Positions 1-9,215 of a DNA stretch of 64,000 nucleotides are shown here, in pieces. The notes beneath the pieces were generated by a model. It was not told the origin of the DNA. It did no database searches and was given only the letters and a program-made list of their open reading frames with translations. Each line of letters opens with the position of its first letter. The stretch's first letter is position 1. The DNA comes from Candidatus Poribacteria bacterium (lineage in GTDB: Bacteria > Poribacteria > WGA-4E > WGA-3G): the NCBI GenBank assembly GCA_022827885.1, contig JAJEIP010000003.1, positions 29,544 through 93,543 of the forward strand, read 5' to 3'. Position numbers and translations under genes: made by a program.

Positions 1-651
1 CAGGGCGGCTTGGTTATGCCGTTCACCGATTGTGGGGCTGAAATCCGCACTGATCCCTATACACGCAAAGAGTTGCTGACAGACAGCCTCGGCATTATCC
101 TTTAAATCATCAGTTAAGACGCAATGCACGTGACTGGCACCAAATTGGGTTATCAAATTCTTGACATGCGGGTAATAGATGCCATTGTATTGATAAGCAC
201 ATTGTCTCCATTTAAACCAGCCTTCGTTCAGGCGAGTTTCCTCGGCAGCAAGTGCCTCTTCATAAGTTTTGATGTTCTCCCACCCTCTCCGCCGAGCCCA
301 CCAATAGGCAGAATACGCTCGCGCGACAGGTTCCCGTAGCAGGACCACGAGATGTATCTCAGGATTGTGTTCATAAATCCGTTGCATAACTTCCGGTGAA
401 TGCATCACCATCACATTTTTCGCGATCAGATGCTTATCCTGAACCTCATTGTGGGAATTCTCCCCAATAAAGTATTTTCCAAAAGCCCATTCATATCCGC
501 GCGTATATTCACGCGCCTGCAGGAAGAACGTCATCTCCGGTTGGGCATGCGTGTGGATATCGGGATGCTGCGCCAAGTAGCGGAGGAGCGAAGAGGTCCC
601 CGCCTTCTGTGCACCAACAATCATCAACTGGATTTTTCCCAAGTTTTCCAT
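1..651 (-). CDS. Sulfotransferase, partial (C-terminus outside window)
   Basis: This gene runs off the left edge; 217 codons are visible. It should transfer a sulfuryl group from PAPS to a sugar or other hydroxyl. The 5'-phosphosulfate loop GAQKAGTSS (residues 13-21) and the 3'-phosphate-binding REPVARAYSAYWW (from about residue 106) identify the family. The ATG at 651 overlaps the upstream sulfotransferase by 28 nt. An alternative ATG at 624 would form a TGATG stop-start overlap with that gene, so translational coupling is likely either way. Its neighbours suggest a role in sulfated polysaccharide synthesis; the acceptor is unknown. Confidence 0.88.
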   Translation of the reverse strand, partial: MENLGKIQLMIVGAQKAGTSSLLRYLAQHPDIHTHAQPEMTFFLQAREYTRGYEWAFGKYFIGENSHNEVQDKHLIAKNVMVMHSPEVMQRIYEHNPEIHLVVLLREPVARAYSAYWWARRRGWENIKTYEEALAAEETRLNEGWFKWRQCAYQYNGIYYPHVKNLITQFGASHVHCVLTDDLKDNAEAVCQQLFACIGISADFSPTIGERHNQAAL

Positions 652-1589
652 GGTATCGATTTCCCAATCAATTCGCCGAGCGCCTGAACATCCGACGTGT
701 AATAATCAATCAAACGGTGTCGCGTTTCTTCTGAGACCTGCGTCTTCTCATCCGTCTGCGCGTTCAATCGGAGATAGAGCGGTTCAATTGTGCGCCTGAT
801 GGATCGCAACGGGACATGAATGATCGGTTTGTCATGCGTCCACTGTCGCAATCGAAACCGGAAGTCCCTATATTTTCGATGCAACTCAGAATTTCGCATC
901 TGCTGCGTCCGATTTGTTACTTTAAAGCCGTAATCGCCATAAAAACCGGCATCAATACCAGCGAAGTCACATAATTTTGTCATAGTGTCCGCCGGTTGTG
1001 CGGCAAGTTCCTCATAAAAAAGGATGTGGACCCGCTCCGGACCGAATCGGTTAAAATAATGCTCCAGATAGATAGTATAGCACCCCTGCTGAAGTGTTTG
1101 CAAGTGCTGTTCCTCTGTCTCTTCATGGCGATTCATAGTAGCGAAAAGCAATTCAACATACGCGTCAAAACTCAAAGTTTGGGGCAACTTGCCAATTTGC
1201 TTCGCAAATCGATACCAAGAGATCAACCTCGAAATCGGTTCACGGAGACTGAAGACCAACTTTGCATCGGGTAGCGATATGGCAATTCTCTCACGGGCTG
1301 CATTACAATATAGATAGTCGGGGGTCGATTCCATCCGAAGCTGCGTTCCATCAACATCAGGAAACAAAAGATTGTATGCTTCCACATCACCCCCCTGTTG
1401 ATCTTCTCTATATCGGTATTTTGACGGAAGCGGATAGTCGCTGCTGAGAAAAAACCGGGTTTCCTTGTAGGTGGCAGCACAAATAGATGGGTGGTCGGCA
1501 AGATAGACGAACAGCGACGTTGTCGCTGCCTTCGTGGTCCCCCCTATGATGAGATAGCGATAGTCCCGAGCATTTTTCGTTAAGGCCAT
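624..1589 (-). CDS. Sulfotransferase domain protein
   Basis: A 321-residue cytoplasmic PAPS-dependent sulfotransferase. The PAPS loop is GGTTKAATTS (residues 16-25) and the 3'-phosphate motif is LREPISRLISWYRF (from about 115). The length is normal for the heparan-type sulfotransferase family in bacteria. It lies between the MurJ-like flippase gene (10 nt upstream) and a second sulfotransferase whose start overlaps its 3' end, so all three are probably one transcript. The two sulfotransferases are clearly different proteins, not recent duplicates. The likely substrate is an exported polysaccharide or lipid-linked glycan, inferred from context. Confidence 0.88.
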   Translation of the reverse strand: MALTKNARDYRYLIIGGTTKAATTSLFVYLADHPSICAATYKETRFFLSSDYPLPSKYRYREDQQGGDVEAYNLLFPDVDGTQLRMESTPDYLYCNAARERIAISLPDAKLVFSLREPISRLISWYRFAKQIGKLPQTLSFDAYVELLFATMNRHEETEEQHLQTLQQGCYTIYLEHYFNRFGPERVHILFYEELAAQPADTMTKLCDFAGIDAGFYGDYGFKVTNRTQQMRNSELHRKYRDFRFRLRQWTHDKPIIHVPLRSIRRTIEPLYLRLNAQTDEKTQVSEETRHRLIDYYTSDVQALGELIGKSIPWKTWEKSS

Positions 1590-1599
1590 TTTTCTTTTT

Positions 1600-2979
1600 T
1601 TACAACCAAGACACCCGTGTTCTTCGGAGGAGATACGTCAGATTTCCAACAGCAAGAAGCGCAGTAATTGATACGGATAACGCAACGGATAGCAGCCACC
1701 ACGCTTCCATTAACCCGTACGCTATCAGAAAATTGAGAATTGCCATCGTCACCATATTTGTGAAAATAGCGCGATATGCCTTTTGCGCGTAAAGTCCGGC
1801 ATTCAGCACAGGTATCAGGCAGGAGAATACCATACCTGTGCTGAGCCAAAAGAGGAGGTGTCCTATCAATTCAATTGACGTTTCATCGATTGTTCCTCTC
1901 CCATACAAGAGCCAGCTGATCTTTCCATGGAATATCAACAGGACCAGGGTTACTGGAAATCCGATGATGATAGCCATACGTGCGTTTCGGTTGAGCGTCC
2001 GCCCTAATTCCACTTTATTGTCTGCTGCGTCGTGCTCGGTAGTCGTGCGATCCCTATCACCGCGCCGGCGTGCCACCACTCTCGCCATATCGGGCAAGCC
2101 GGTTGTCGCAATACTGATACCGATGAGGGTCTGTAACGCCGAACAAATTTGGAAGGCAGACTTATAGAGCGTGATAGCACCACTGCCAAGTTGTGAAACA
2201 AGATATACCTCAACGAGTAAACGGTTCACAATTTGCCGTATCCCGAAGCCGAGTGTCGGTAGAGCAACCGTGTTTTTCAAAGAACGCAGCGTGTCCACAG
2301 AAACGCCTGTAAACGCATACCGGTGCCCCGTTCGATATGCCCCGAGGCACAGCCACCCAAAATACGCGATAAATCCGCCTGTGTATGCCATCGCCACATA
2401 GTTTTCGAGGTGCTGTGTATTCCACAGAATCAGAAATATAAACGCCGCGGTGCCAGCAGGTAAAGCATTTCGGAGTGCGACTGTTCTGAAACGTTGCTGG
2501 CTATTTAGGAAAGCCCCCAGGACCGTGCTGCCACATCCGAAGATAAGGAGAGGCGCACAAAATCGCAACAGTGTCGTCGCCTTCTGGATATCAACAGTCG
2601 ATTTCTGTAACAACCCACTTGCTATCCAAGGTGCAAACAGTTCGACCAGAATGAAAATCCCGAAACCAATACCAATCAACAGGATGAGGAGACTATTCGT
2701 GAAACGTTGGTATTCCGTGCGAGTCATCTCTTTCTCGCGTGTGACGAAAACCGGAACGAGACTGAATTTAGCACCTTCTCGGACAATAGTATCCACCAAC
2801 AGCACGACCGTTAATGCGGCAGTGAGTGCGTCCGCTGTATCGCTGAATCCAAAGCGTTTTGGAATCAAGAGGACCCGGACGAAAAGACTCAACCCCATTC
2901 CAGCAAAGGTAATCCCCATCACCCAAAACGTTTTTTTAATTTTACCTTGCGGTTGGGTCAGACGGGTTGATCGTTTCAC
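1600..2979 (-). CDS. MurJ/MviN-type lipid-linked oligosaccharide flippase
   Basis: A 459-residue polytopic membrane protein with about a dozen hydrophobic segments. The N-terminal region after residue 17 (FWVMGITFAGMGLSLFVRVLL, then ADALTAALTVVLLVD) matches the MurJ/MviN flippase family of the MOP superfamily. In this sulfotransferase and glycosyltransferase block it more likely flips a polysaccharide-linked lipid than lipid II, but the sequence cannot separate the two. The open frame starts at GTG 2979, inside a dispersed repeat, so the first 16 residues (including TQPQGKIKK) are repeat-encoded. A GTG or ATG just after the repeat could be the ancestral start. Confidence 0.8.
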   Translation of the reverse strand: MKRSTRLTQPQGKIKKTFWVMGITFAGMGLSLFVRVLLIPKRFGFSDTADALTAALTVVLLVDTIVREGAKFSLVPVFVTREKEMTRTEYQRFTNSLLILLIGIGFGIFILVELFAPWIASGLLQKSTVDIQKATTLLRFCAPLLIFGCGSTVLGAFLNSQQRFRTVALRNALPAGTAAFIFLILWNTQHLENYVAMAYTGGFIAYFGWLCLGAYRTGHRYAFTGVSVDTLRSLKNTVALPTLGFGIRQIVNRLLVEVYLVSQLGSGAITLYKSAFQICSALQTLIGISIATTGLPDMARVVARRRGDRDRTTTEHDAADNKVELGRTLNRNARMAIIIGFPVTLVLLIFHGKISWLLYGRGTIDETSIELIGHLLFWLSTGMVFSCLIPVLNAGLYAQKAYRAIFTNMVTMAILNFLIAYGLMEAWWLLSVALSVSITALLAVGNLTYLLRRTRVSWL

Positions 2980-3019
2980 GTTCTTTTACGTAGACCTGCC
3001 TGCGTATTGTCGCAGGCTG
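2932..3019 (-). repeat. Family A start-codon repeat, copy 1
   Basis: About 88 bp. Read on the minus strand it starts with a palindromic GCCTGCGACAATACGCAGGC, continues through a GTGAAACG stretch and CTGACCCAACCGCAAGG, and ends TAAAATTAAAAAA. The same layout recurs at 4078, 24704, 43228, 62844 and, shortened, at 58405. Here it covers the first codons of the flippase gene and is translated in frame. Confidence 0.75.
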
Positions 3020-3092
3020 CTGATTTTCAGTTTCCGGTTAAAAGGTTTTCGTTCAACAATCCGCTCTTTAACTGATAACTGACAACTGAATT

Positions 3093-4199
3093 TCATTTCC
3101 AACCCTCGGGTAGATTTTTACGAATTTCGATATCAGTAAACGCAGCGGAAGCGCGGGGCCCCACGGATTCCGCCCAGGCTGCCATTCTCTTTAACCCTTC
3201 TGGAAGGTCAACTTGTGATGTTTTTCCGAAGACGCCGTGGAATTTCTCGTGTGTGCAATACGCGTGCTTCACCTCTTCTCTTGCACGCACGTTGATAACA
3301 GAGACTTCCTTTCCCATTGCTGTCATCACAAGGTCTGCCAATTCGTTGACGGATACATGTTTATCCGATCCGACGTTAAAAACCTCTCCAGAGGCTTCGG
3401 GTATGTCCACAACGCGAGCGATATGTGGAGCGACATCGGCGATATGTGTGAAGGCGCGCGTCTGCTCACCGTCTCCAAAGATAACTAACGGTTCCCCTTG
3501 CATAATATTATTCATGAAAATACCAATGACGTTTCGATACTTGTCACCGATATTCTGGAGTTCACCGTAGACGTTGTGCGGACGGAAAATAGTATACTCC
3601 AAATCGAAGAGTCGCTTCGCCGTGGCAAGTTCCTGTTCAACGGCGTATTTGGCGATACCGTAGGAATCTTCGGGCATTGGGGTAAGTGCTTCGTGCATCG
3701 GGAGTTGGTTCGCGCCGTAAACAGCAATGGAAGAAGTGAACACAAATCGCTTGACGTTGTAGTTTACGGCTGCATTGATAAGATTTACGCTCCCGATGAG
3801 GTTGTTCTGGTAGTTAAAGCGTTTGATGAAGTGACTGAGCCCTTCCGCTGCATAGGCGGCGAGATGATAGATATAGTCGAATTGGTATTGCTCACAGAGC
3901 CGATTTATCAGCGACACATCGAGGATGCTCCCTTCAACAAAGGTTGCAGCAGGGTTCAGATTCTCACGGAAGCCGCCGCTCAAGTCATCAAGGGCAACAA
4001 CGTCTGTGTCTCCCTGGCGAAGAAGTTCATCAATTACGTGCGCGCCCATAAAGCCCGCACCACCTGTGACTAACGCTTTTTTAATTTTTCCTTGCGGTTC
4101 GGTCAGGTCGGTTTTAAGTTTGACGTTCCTTTCCGTAGATCCGCCCTCCATTTCATTACGGGCTGCATGCTTTGTACCACTCTTAAGAGCGTCTGGCAT
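3093..4199 (-). CDS. NAD-dependent sugar-nucleotide epimerase/dehydratase
   Basis: A 368-residue extended short-chain dehydrogenase (UDP-glucose 4-epimerase-like). The Rossmann motif TGGAGFMG lies at residues 45-52, FTSSIAVYG at about 154-162, and the catalytic pair Tyr180-Lys184 in YGIAK. It should interconvert nucleotide-sugars for the neighbouring glycan genes. The start at 4199 has a Shine-Dalgarno AAGGGAC. Unusually, about 41 residues precede the Rossmann fold, where a few are normal. Residues 20-41 (containing LTEPQGKIKK) are encoded by a dispersed repeat, so the N-terminus seems to have been extended by repeat insertion. Confidence 0.88.
   Translation of the reverse strand: MPDALKSGTKHAARNEMEGGSTERNVKLKTDLTEPQGKIKKALVTGGAGFMGAHVIDELLRQGDTDVVALDDLSGGFRENLNPAATFVEGSILDVSLINRLCEQYQFDYIYHLAAYAAEGLSHFIKRFNYQNNLIGSVNLINAAVNYNVKRFVFTSSIAVYGANQLPMHEALTPMPEDSYGIAKYAVEQELATAKRLFDLEYTIFRPHNVYGELQNIGDKYRNVIGIFMNNIMQGEPLVIFGDGEQTRAFTHIADVAPHIARVVDIPEASGEVFNVGSDKHVSVNELADLVMTAMGKEVSVINVRAREEVKHAYCTHEKFHGVFGKTSQVDLPEGLKRMAAWAESVGPRASAAFTDIEIRKNLPEGWK
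4078..4148 (-). repeat. Family A repeat, copy 2, translated inside the epimerase
   Basis: On the minus strand this reads GGATCTACGGAAAGGAACG, then CTGACCGAACCGCAAGG and AAAAATTAAAAAA. It matches the copies at 2932 and 43228. Here it is not in a leader: it is in frame and gives the peptide TEPQGKIKK just before the first beta strand of the Rossmann fold. Confidence 0.75.
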
Positions 4200-4222
4200 G
4201 TCTAATGTCCCTTTTTTCGATA

Positions 4223-6838
4223 TTATTTTACGACCACGAGCCGTCTTGTCTGTGTGAATGTTGGTGTTTCTAACTCACATACGTAAACACCACTCGCCAC
4301 GCGCTCCCCTAATTCGTTTTTGCCATCCCAATATGCGGCTTTACTTCGATTCAGGTAATACCCTGATATTTGATGCCCAATAAAAAGTGTACGCACGATA
4401 CGGCCTGTTGCGTCGTAGATGCGTATCGTGATATCACTATCTGTTGCGAGCTGGTAAGGGATCCAAGTCTCTGGATTAAAGGGGTTCGGATAGTTAGGAT
4501 AGAGTCTGGTCTCCAAGGGACTATCAACAGGCATTAACAGTTGCTTTAAAAAGCGTCTTACCAATGCTATTTGTGTAGCGTCTCCTGGGATTTCTTCAAT
4601 TTTTTGGTAAAAAGAATGGAGGAACACAATAGCGGCATTTGGTAACGAAGCAATACTATTTGATATAGCAGTGGATCTCGGGACAGTTTGATGTTCCTGA
4701 ATCGGTGCTGCAGCGATGCTTTGATTTTCTTCAATAATCTTGATAATCCAAACCAGATCTTCAAGGTCTACTTGCTTATCTTTATTGGTATCAACTCGGA
4801 GGTCTGTAGGAGGATTTTCTCCGAAGTGCACCATGACCCTAAGGAGGTCAAGTATATCTACTTGTCCATCCTGATTGACATCGCCGGGAATTGATGTTTG
4901 GACCCCATCTTCGACGACGCGTAACACTTGATTGACTGTTACATCTGTCAATTTTTGAACGATACCGCTGGGCCAGTGGATAGTTAATTCGCTGACTTTC
5001 TCGTTTTGAGCGAGTCCAAAATGGATGCGTTTCTGGTCTTGTTGTGCCCAGTGAATGCCACCTCCATTTTCCCGGAGTTGCGTTTTACCGTCAGGCGTAG
5101 TTGCGAAAAGCCTGGCGCCGATTCCATCGCGATTGGAAACCGTCCCCTCTAAATCAATTTGTAACCAATTATTGCCACCCCCAACGTTTCGGAAAAGCTG
5201 ATCGGGTCCCTCGCTAACAGGGTATGCCCCCCTGCCATTGGTGACAAACAGGTCAAGATAACCATCTTTGTCATAGTCAGCCATTGTCACGCTCTGTCCT
5301 TGCCCCTGCATACTTCCACTTGCCCCGCCAGCATCAGCGCGCTGGAGAAAAGTACCGTTTCCTTGGTTTTCGTAAAGGTGATTCGGAAGGTTCCCAGTAC
5401 TAATTGAACGAACAAGATATAGATCAATATCCATATCGTTATCAAAGTCCCCTGCTGCAACACAACATCCATTTTCAAAAGCATTAAAAGTTCCCATGGT
5501 TCTCGCATACTGGAACCTATTTCCTTGGTTCATCAACAGTTGAGACTTCGGTTGCGTGCGTAGATCTGCCAGGTCAAAGTTAATAGTTTGTAGTTCTGAT
5601 ATAGGTTGTGTTGCTTCTACGGCTCCTATTGAAGAAGGCAATTTGTAGATAAGCGTCCATGTGTGCGTATCCGGTTGATAACCGATATAGATCCCATACA
5701 CGGCAGTTTCAGGACGCGGTTTTAGACCGACGACTCTTGGATCATTCGGAGAGAGCGTGACTTCAAAGGTCGCGGATCGGAGATTCGGTGTTACACCGCG
5801 AAACTCGCCTCCCTCGAATTCTGTCACTTTGTGTCCATCGGCACCGATGTTAACCAAAGGTAATCTCGGTCCCCATTCCGAGTAAATTTGAAAGGAGACA
5901 TCACCTTCAGTTTTGAAACTCGCCCCTTTCTCTGTTGGGTTGTTTCGTATGTCCAATTTTAATTTCCAAGGATCCACCTGCTCTACGTAAGCCTGATAAA
6001 CCGCGCGAGCGAAAAAGAAATCAGGGAGTAGATCTCCGTTGAAATCTGCAATTGCAGCATCTTGGACAGAGTACCCCGTCGGAATACTGAACGTACCGAC
6101 CAAATCTATAAAGGAACTTCCGGAGGTATCATATACTGCAAGCGGGTATCTCTTATTACTAACAATGACCTCCATACTTCCATCTGCAGTTATGTCGGCA
6201 TACTGTGCTAACTTGGCACTCCCTTGCAGGAATCCTGCCGAGCTATTAATATTTTCAAAGCCATTTACGGTTTGTCCGAACAGGACAGATGTAACTAAAC
6301 CCCCTGTCTTATCCTTTCCAGCATCTCCTAACACAAGAAGATCAAGTCTGCCATCGCGGTTTGAATCAAACCATAGGGGTGTCCTCCCTCTCAGATATGG
6401 ATAATCCACACCGAATTCAGCGGCACTCTCTATCAACAGGTGGTTCTCATTTACATAGAAATGGTTAGCGTGATTCTTGTTTAGCCTCCCTGAGCCACCC
6501 CCGGCACCTGACAATATAATCATATCCTGATCGCCATCGTTATCGAAGTCAGCCCATGCTACGCCGTGTGTATCTGAAGTGGGATTCGCGTCCCAAACCT
6601 CGTCAATAATATTTGTAAAGGTGCCGTCACCATTATTCCGATATAAACTGGGTTTATGCCGATGATTCGTCGCCCATAAGTCAAGGTATCCGTCGCCATC
6701 AAAATCCCCCCAAGCATTCCCCCAACTTTCACCGATTCGGGTGATTCCCGCCTGCTGTGATACATCTTCAAATCGCATTTCACTGAACGCCGTGGACAGC
6801 AGGGAAAAAATGATCAGGAACGTTATTAAAATCCGCAT
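4223..6838 (-). CDS. Secreted FG-GAP/VCBS, ASPIC-UnbV and dockerin protein with FlgD-like C-terminus
   Basis: An 871-residue exported protein. Order: signal peptide (1-19); VCBS/FG-GAP propeller repeats with calcium loops such as DFDGDGYLDLW, DFDNDGDQDM and DYDKDGYLDLF; an ASPIC/UnbV region (about 560-645); a dockerin-type pair of calcium loops, DVNQDGQVDILDLL and DTNKDKQVDLEDLV (about 650-705); and a C-terminal FlgD-Ig-like domain (YPNPFNPETWIPY to the end). Such C-termini are common on cell-surface proteins of this kind. The start has AGGAG four nt upstream. It lies inside the glycan block, so a surface carbohydrate-binding or adhesion role is plausible. No catalytic domain was seen. Confidence 0.88.
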   Translation of the reverse strand: MRILITFLIIFSLLSTAFSEMRFEDVSQQAGITRIGESWGNAWGDFDGDGYLDLWATNHRHKPSLYRNNGDGTFTNIIDEVWDANPTSDTHGVAWADFDNDGDQDMIILSGAGGGSGRLNKNHANHFYVNENHLLIESAAEFGVDYPYLRGRTPLWFDSNRDGRLDLLVLGDAGKDKTGGLVTSVLFGQTVNGFENINSSAGFLQGSAKLAQYADITADGSMEVIVSNKRYPLAVYDTSGSSFIDLVGTFSIPTGYSVQDAAIADFNGDLLPDFFFARAVYQAYVEQVDPWKLKLDIRNNPTEKGASFKTEGDVSFQIYSEWGPRLPLVNIGADGHKVTEFEGGEFRGVTPNLRSATFEVTLSPNDPRVVGLKPRPETAVYGIYIGYQPDTHTWTLIYKLPSSIGAVEATQPISELQTINFDLADLRTQPKSQLLMNQGNRFQYARTMGTFNAFENGCCVAAGDFDNDMDIDLYLVRSISTGNLPNHLYENQGNGTFLQRADAGGASGSMQGQGQSVTMADYDKDGYLDLFVTNGRGAYPVSEGPDQLFRNVGGGNNWLQIDLEGTVSNRDGIGARLFATTPDGKTQLRENGGGIHWAQQDQKRIHFGLAQNEKVSELTIHWPSGIVQKLTDVTVNQVLRVVEDGVQTSIPGDVNQDGQVDILDLLRVMVHFGENPPTDLRVDTNKDKQVDLEDLVWIIKIIEENQSIAAAPIQEHQTVPRSTAISNSIASLPNAAIVFLHSFYQKIEEIPGDATQIALVRRFLKQLLMPVDSPLETRLYPNYPNPFNPETWIPYQLATDSDITIRIYDATGRIVRTLFIGHQISGYYLNRSKAAYWDGKNELGERVASGVYVCELETPTFTQTRRLVVVK

Positions 6839-6861
6839 TTTTCTCCTTATGATACAGTCCC

Positions 6862-8064
6862 TTATAAAAACTGTTGATAGATGCTCATAATCTTTTCATA
6901 ATGAATGTTAGCATTAAACTCGGTTTCCACCTTGTGGCGTGCCGCACGCCCCATCTCTGCAGCTTCGCTTTTATGCTCGAACATCCACAGTAGTCGTTCT
7001 CGCAGTGCCTCTTGTCTGCCCGACGGAAAAAGAAATCCATCAACACCGTCTACGATGAGTTCAGGAATTCCGCCGATATCAGCCCCGATCGCGGGTTTGC
7101 CGTATGCATAAGCTTCCAAAATAGACATCGGGCAGTTTTCATACAGCTCGGATGGCAAGACCATACCAATACAATTCTGAATCAGTTCCCGGAGTTCATC
7201 GCCCTGCTTAAAACCGAGCAGGTGAATATGCTCACATTCATTCTGTTCACGCATACGCTGAAGTTCAGGCATCGCCTCACCATCTCCGACAATATAGAGC
7301 GGTACATGTTTGAGTGGCATCGCTGCCTCCATTAACGTAAAAATTCCTTTGGCCCGATACAACCGCCCGAAATAGAGAAGATAGTTCCCCATTTTGAAAC
7401 TCGGCGTGATGTCAGAGACCTCGACAAAGTTGTGTACAGTTGATATCTTATCTTCAGGAATACCGTAGGAGATCATTTTTTTTCGGTTGAAGTGACATAC
7501 GGAAATGAAATGGTCAAACTTGTCATGTGAACCCAGTATCTGAGAGAAATAAGATTCGGTAACACTTAACGCAGTGCGAGCGAGCGATCCCTTATTGCAT
7601 CGTTTCGGAAGGGCACGCCAAAAGTGTTTACCCGCACAAGCTTCACAAATTTCATCGTTTGAGATATGACTATGAACTGGACACGTCAACTTAAAATCAT
7701 GTAACGTCTGAATGAGAGGGATCCCCGCTTTTTTGAGCTCACCCAAGATTGAAGCCGTCAGTTTACCGTAGTAGATGTGAAAATGTGCGAGATCAATTTT
7801 TGTGTGTTTTAGTAACCCTCGAACTGATTTAACAGCATCGTATGAATACAGAAAGCGGAACAAGTCGCCTACCGCCGGCTGCTCAAAATTTGCGCCGCGC
7901 GGGAAATAACGTTCCCATTCAGACGACTCATTTTCAGGATCTGCCGCCGTAAAGGGGATGACTCGGTGTCCATGCTTTCTTAACAACTCAGCGAGCACAA
8001 AAAAGTAGCGATCGGACCCCCCACGGACATAATGATTTTGTGAGACATTCAGGATAGTGTGCAT
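6862..8064 (-). CDS. Glycosyltransferase family 4
   Basis: A 400-residue GT-B fold glycosyltransferase. The N-terminal domain opens with NVSQNHYVRGGSDRYFF, typical of GT4 acceptor-side glycine loops. The C-terminal nucleotide-sugar domain starts around NYLLYFGRLYRAKG and carries the retaining GT4 E-x7-E motif in SELYENCPMSILEAYAYGKP. A small cysteine cluster (CPVHSHIS...CEAC) in the middle resembles that of some GT4 enzymes. It should add a sugar to the growing polysaccharide at the cytoplasmic face of the membrane. Donor and acceptor cannot be read from sequence. No strong Shine-Dalgarno precedes the ATG. Confidence 0.87.
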   Translation of the reverse strand: MHTILNVSQNHYVRGGSDRYFFVLAELLRKHGHRVIPFTAADPENESSEWERYFPRGANFEQPAVGDLFRFLYSYDAVKSVRGLLKHTKIDLAHFHIYYGKLTASILGELKKAGIPLIQTLHDFKLTCPVHSHISNDEICEACAGKHFWRALPKRCNKGSLARTALSVTESYFSQILGSHDKFDHFISVCHFNRKKMISYGIPEDKISTVHNFVEVSDITPSFKMGNYLLYFGRLYRAKGIFTLMEAAMPLKHVPLYIVGDGEAMPELQRMREQNECEHIHLLGFKQGDELRELIQNCIGMVLPSELYENCPMSILEAYAYGKPAIGADIGGIPELIVDGVDGFLFPSGRQEALRERLLWMFEHKSEAAEMGRAARHKVETEFNANIHYEKIMSIYQQFL

Positions 8065-8234
8065 TCTGCTTAGGGTGGTGTTACTGTTTTCATTTTACCG
8101 GATTGTGGGATACGCACATTACGTGTAACAATGTGAGTGGTGGTTGAATTGTGTCGTCCGCGTCAGTAGCTAAACTCAGACAGAAACTTACAACAAATGC
8201 CGTATGTATTGAATTTTGATTTTCTATTTAGGTT

Positions 8235-8987
8235 TCAGGTTCCGACAAACTGAGAATATACATCTCGGACTGTTTTAAAGCCAGGGAGCATATAGTCTGG
8301 ACGTGCTTGCAGTTCGAGCGGTGGATGGTTTTCTCCCAAAACAGCCGCGGCCGTCGTTTCTGTATAGAATCCGCCATCGGTTAACGCTGCCAATTCTTTT
8401 ACTTCAACAGCTTTGCCTGTTCCAACATCATAGGTGCCGATAATATTTAAATTTTCAACATAGCGGACAGCACGAACGACATCCGCTACGTGGATATAGT
8501 CCCGGCGGAAGGGACAGAATACATAACGAAGCGTCCGCCGCATGAGTTTTTCAGGGACAGAATGGTTTTTAGGTGGGCGATTGTCCTCATCGCCATAGAC
8601 ATTGTAGAGCCTCAAAATACAATACTTTTCATTGTTTACCCGGATGTAGTCCTCAGCGACCCGTTTAGACCATCCATAGTAAGATTCCGGAGCGATCGCC
8701 GTGCAAGAGGAGATAAAAATGAGAAAGGCATTTTTCTCACGCGCCATATCAGCAAGTTGCTTTGTCGCTTCATAGTTCCATTTAAAGATGTTCGGGTCTT
8801 GATAAAGTGAATCGGCTATTGCACCGCAATGAATAACCGTCGTTGCCTGTTCTATCGAATCACACACTTCAGCAAACAACGTCTCCCACCGCTGAAAACA
8901 CTGACTTTCATCAAGGGTGTTTGCCGAAGGATACGCTTGATGCAAGTGTCCGCCAATATAACCGCTGTTCCCCGTTAGGAAAATCAT
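8235..8987 (-). CDS. NAD-dependent epimerase/dehydratase (short)
   Basis: A 250-residue extended SDR. TGNSGYIG (residues 5-12) is the nucleotide-binding motif and Tyr104-Lys108 in YGWSK is the active pair. The start was set at ATG 8987 because a strong GGAGGTGATT lies at 8991-9000, directly upstream; an open frame continuing to 9008 is ignored. At 250 residues it is shorter than the other epimerase, with a reduced substrate-binding domain, so it may be a reductase or dehydratase for a deoxysugar rather than a 4-epimerase. It shares the strand and neighbourhood of the glycan block. Confidence 0.85.
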   Translation of the reverse strand: MIFLTGNSGYIGGHLHQAYPSANTLDESQCFQRWETLFAEVCDSIEQATTVIHCGAIADSLYQDPNIFKWNYEATKQLADMAREKNAFLIFISSCTAIAPESYYGWSKRVAEDYIRVNNEKYCILRLYNVYGDEDNRPPKNHSVPEKLMRRTLRYVFCPFRRDYIHVADVVRAVRYVENLNIIGTYDVGTGKAVEVKELAALTDGGFYTETTAAAVLGENHPPLELQARPDYMLPGFKTVRDVYSQFVGT

Positions 8988-9215
8988 AGAAATCACCTCC
9001 CTACACAAAATAGGTATAATCTTTGCTTAAACCAGTGATGCGGGCGTAAAAACCTTCAGAAACCGTGGAAAAATCCGCATCCAAGATGCTAATATTGTAA
9101 CACACTGAGTGTAAAATGTCAAATCCCAAATTACTGTGGAACACCTCTAAAGTCCGCTGATATTCAGTAGATACAGTCCTCTGTGTTGTGCCTATTTTAA
9201 TCGCGGTAGGTCCAC

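Noticed and set aside
4720..4880. Dockerin-like loops as a sign of a cellulosome
   Set aside because: No cohesin, scaffoldin or cellulase is in the window; dockerin-like calcium repeats are common on surface proteins of such bacteria.
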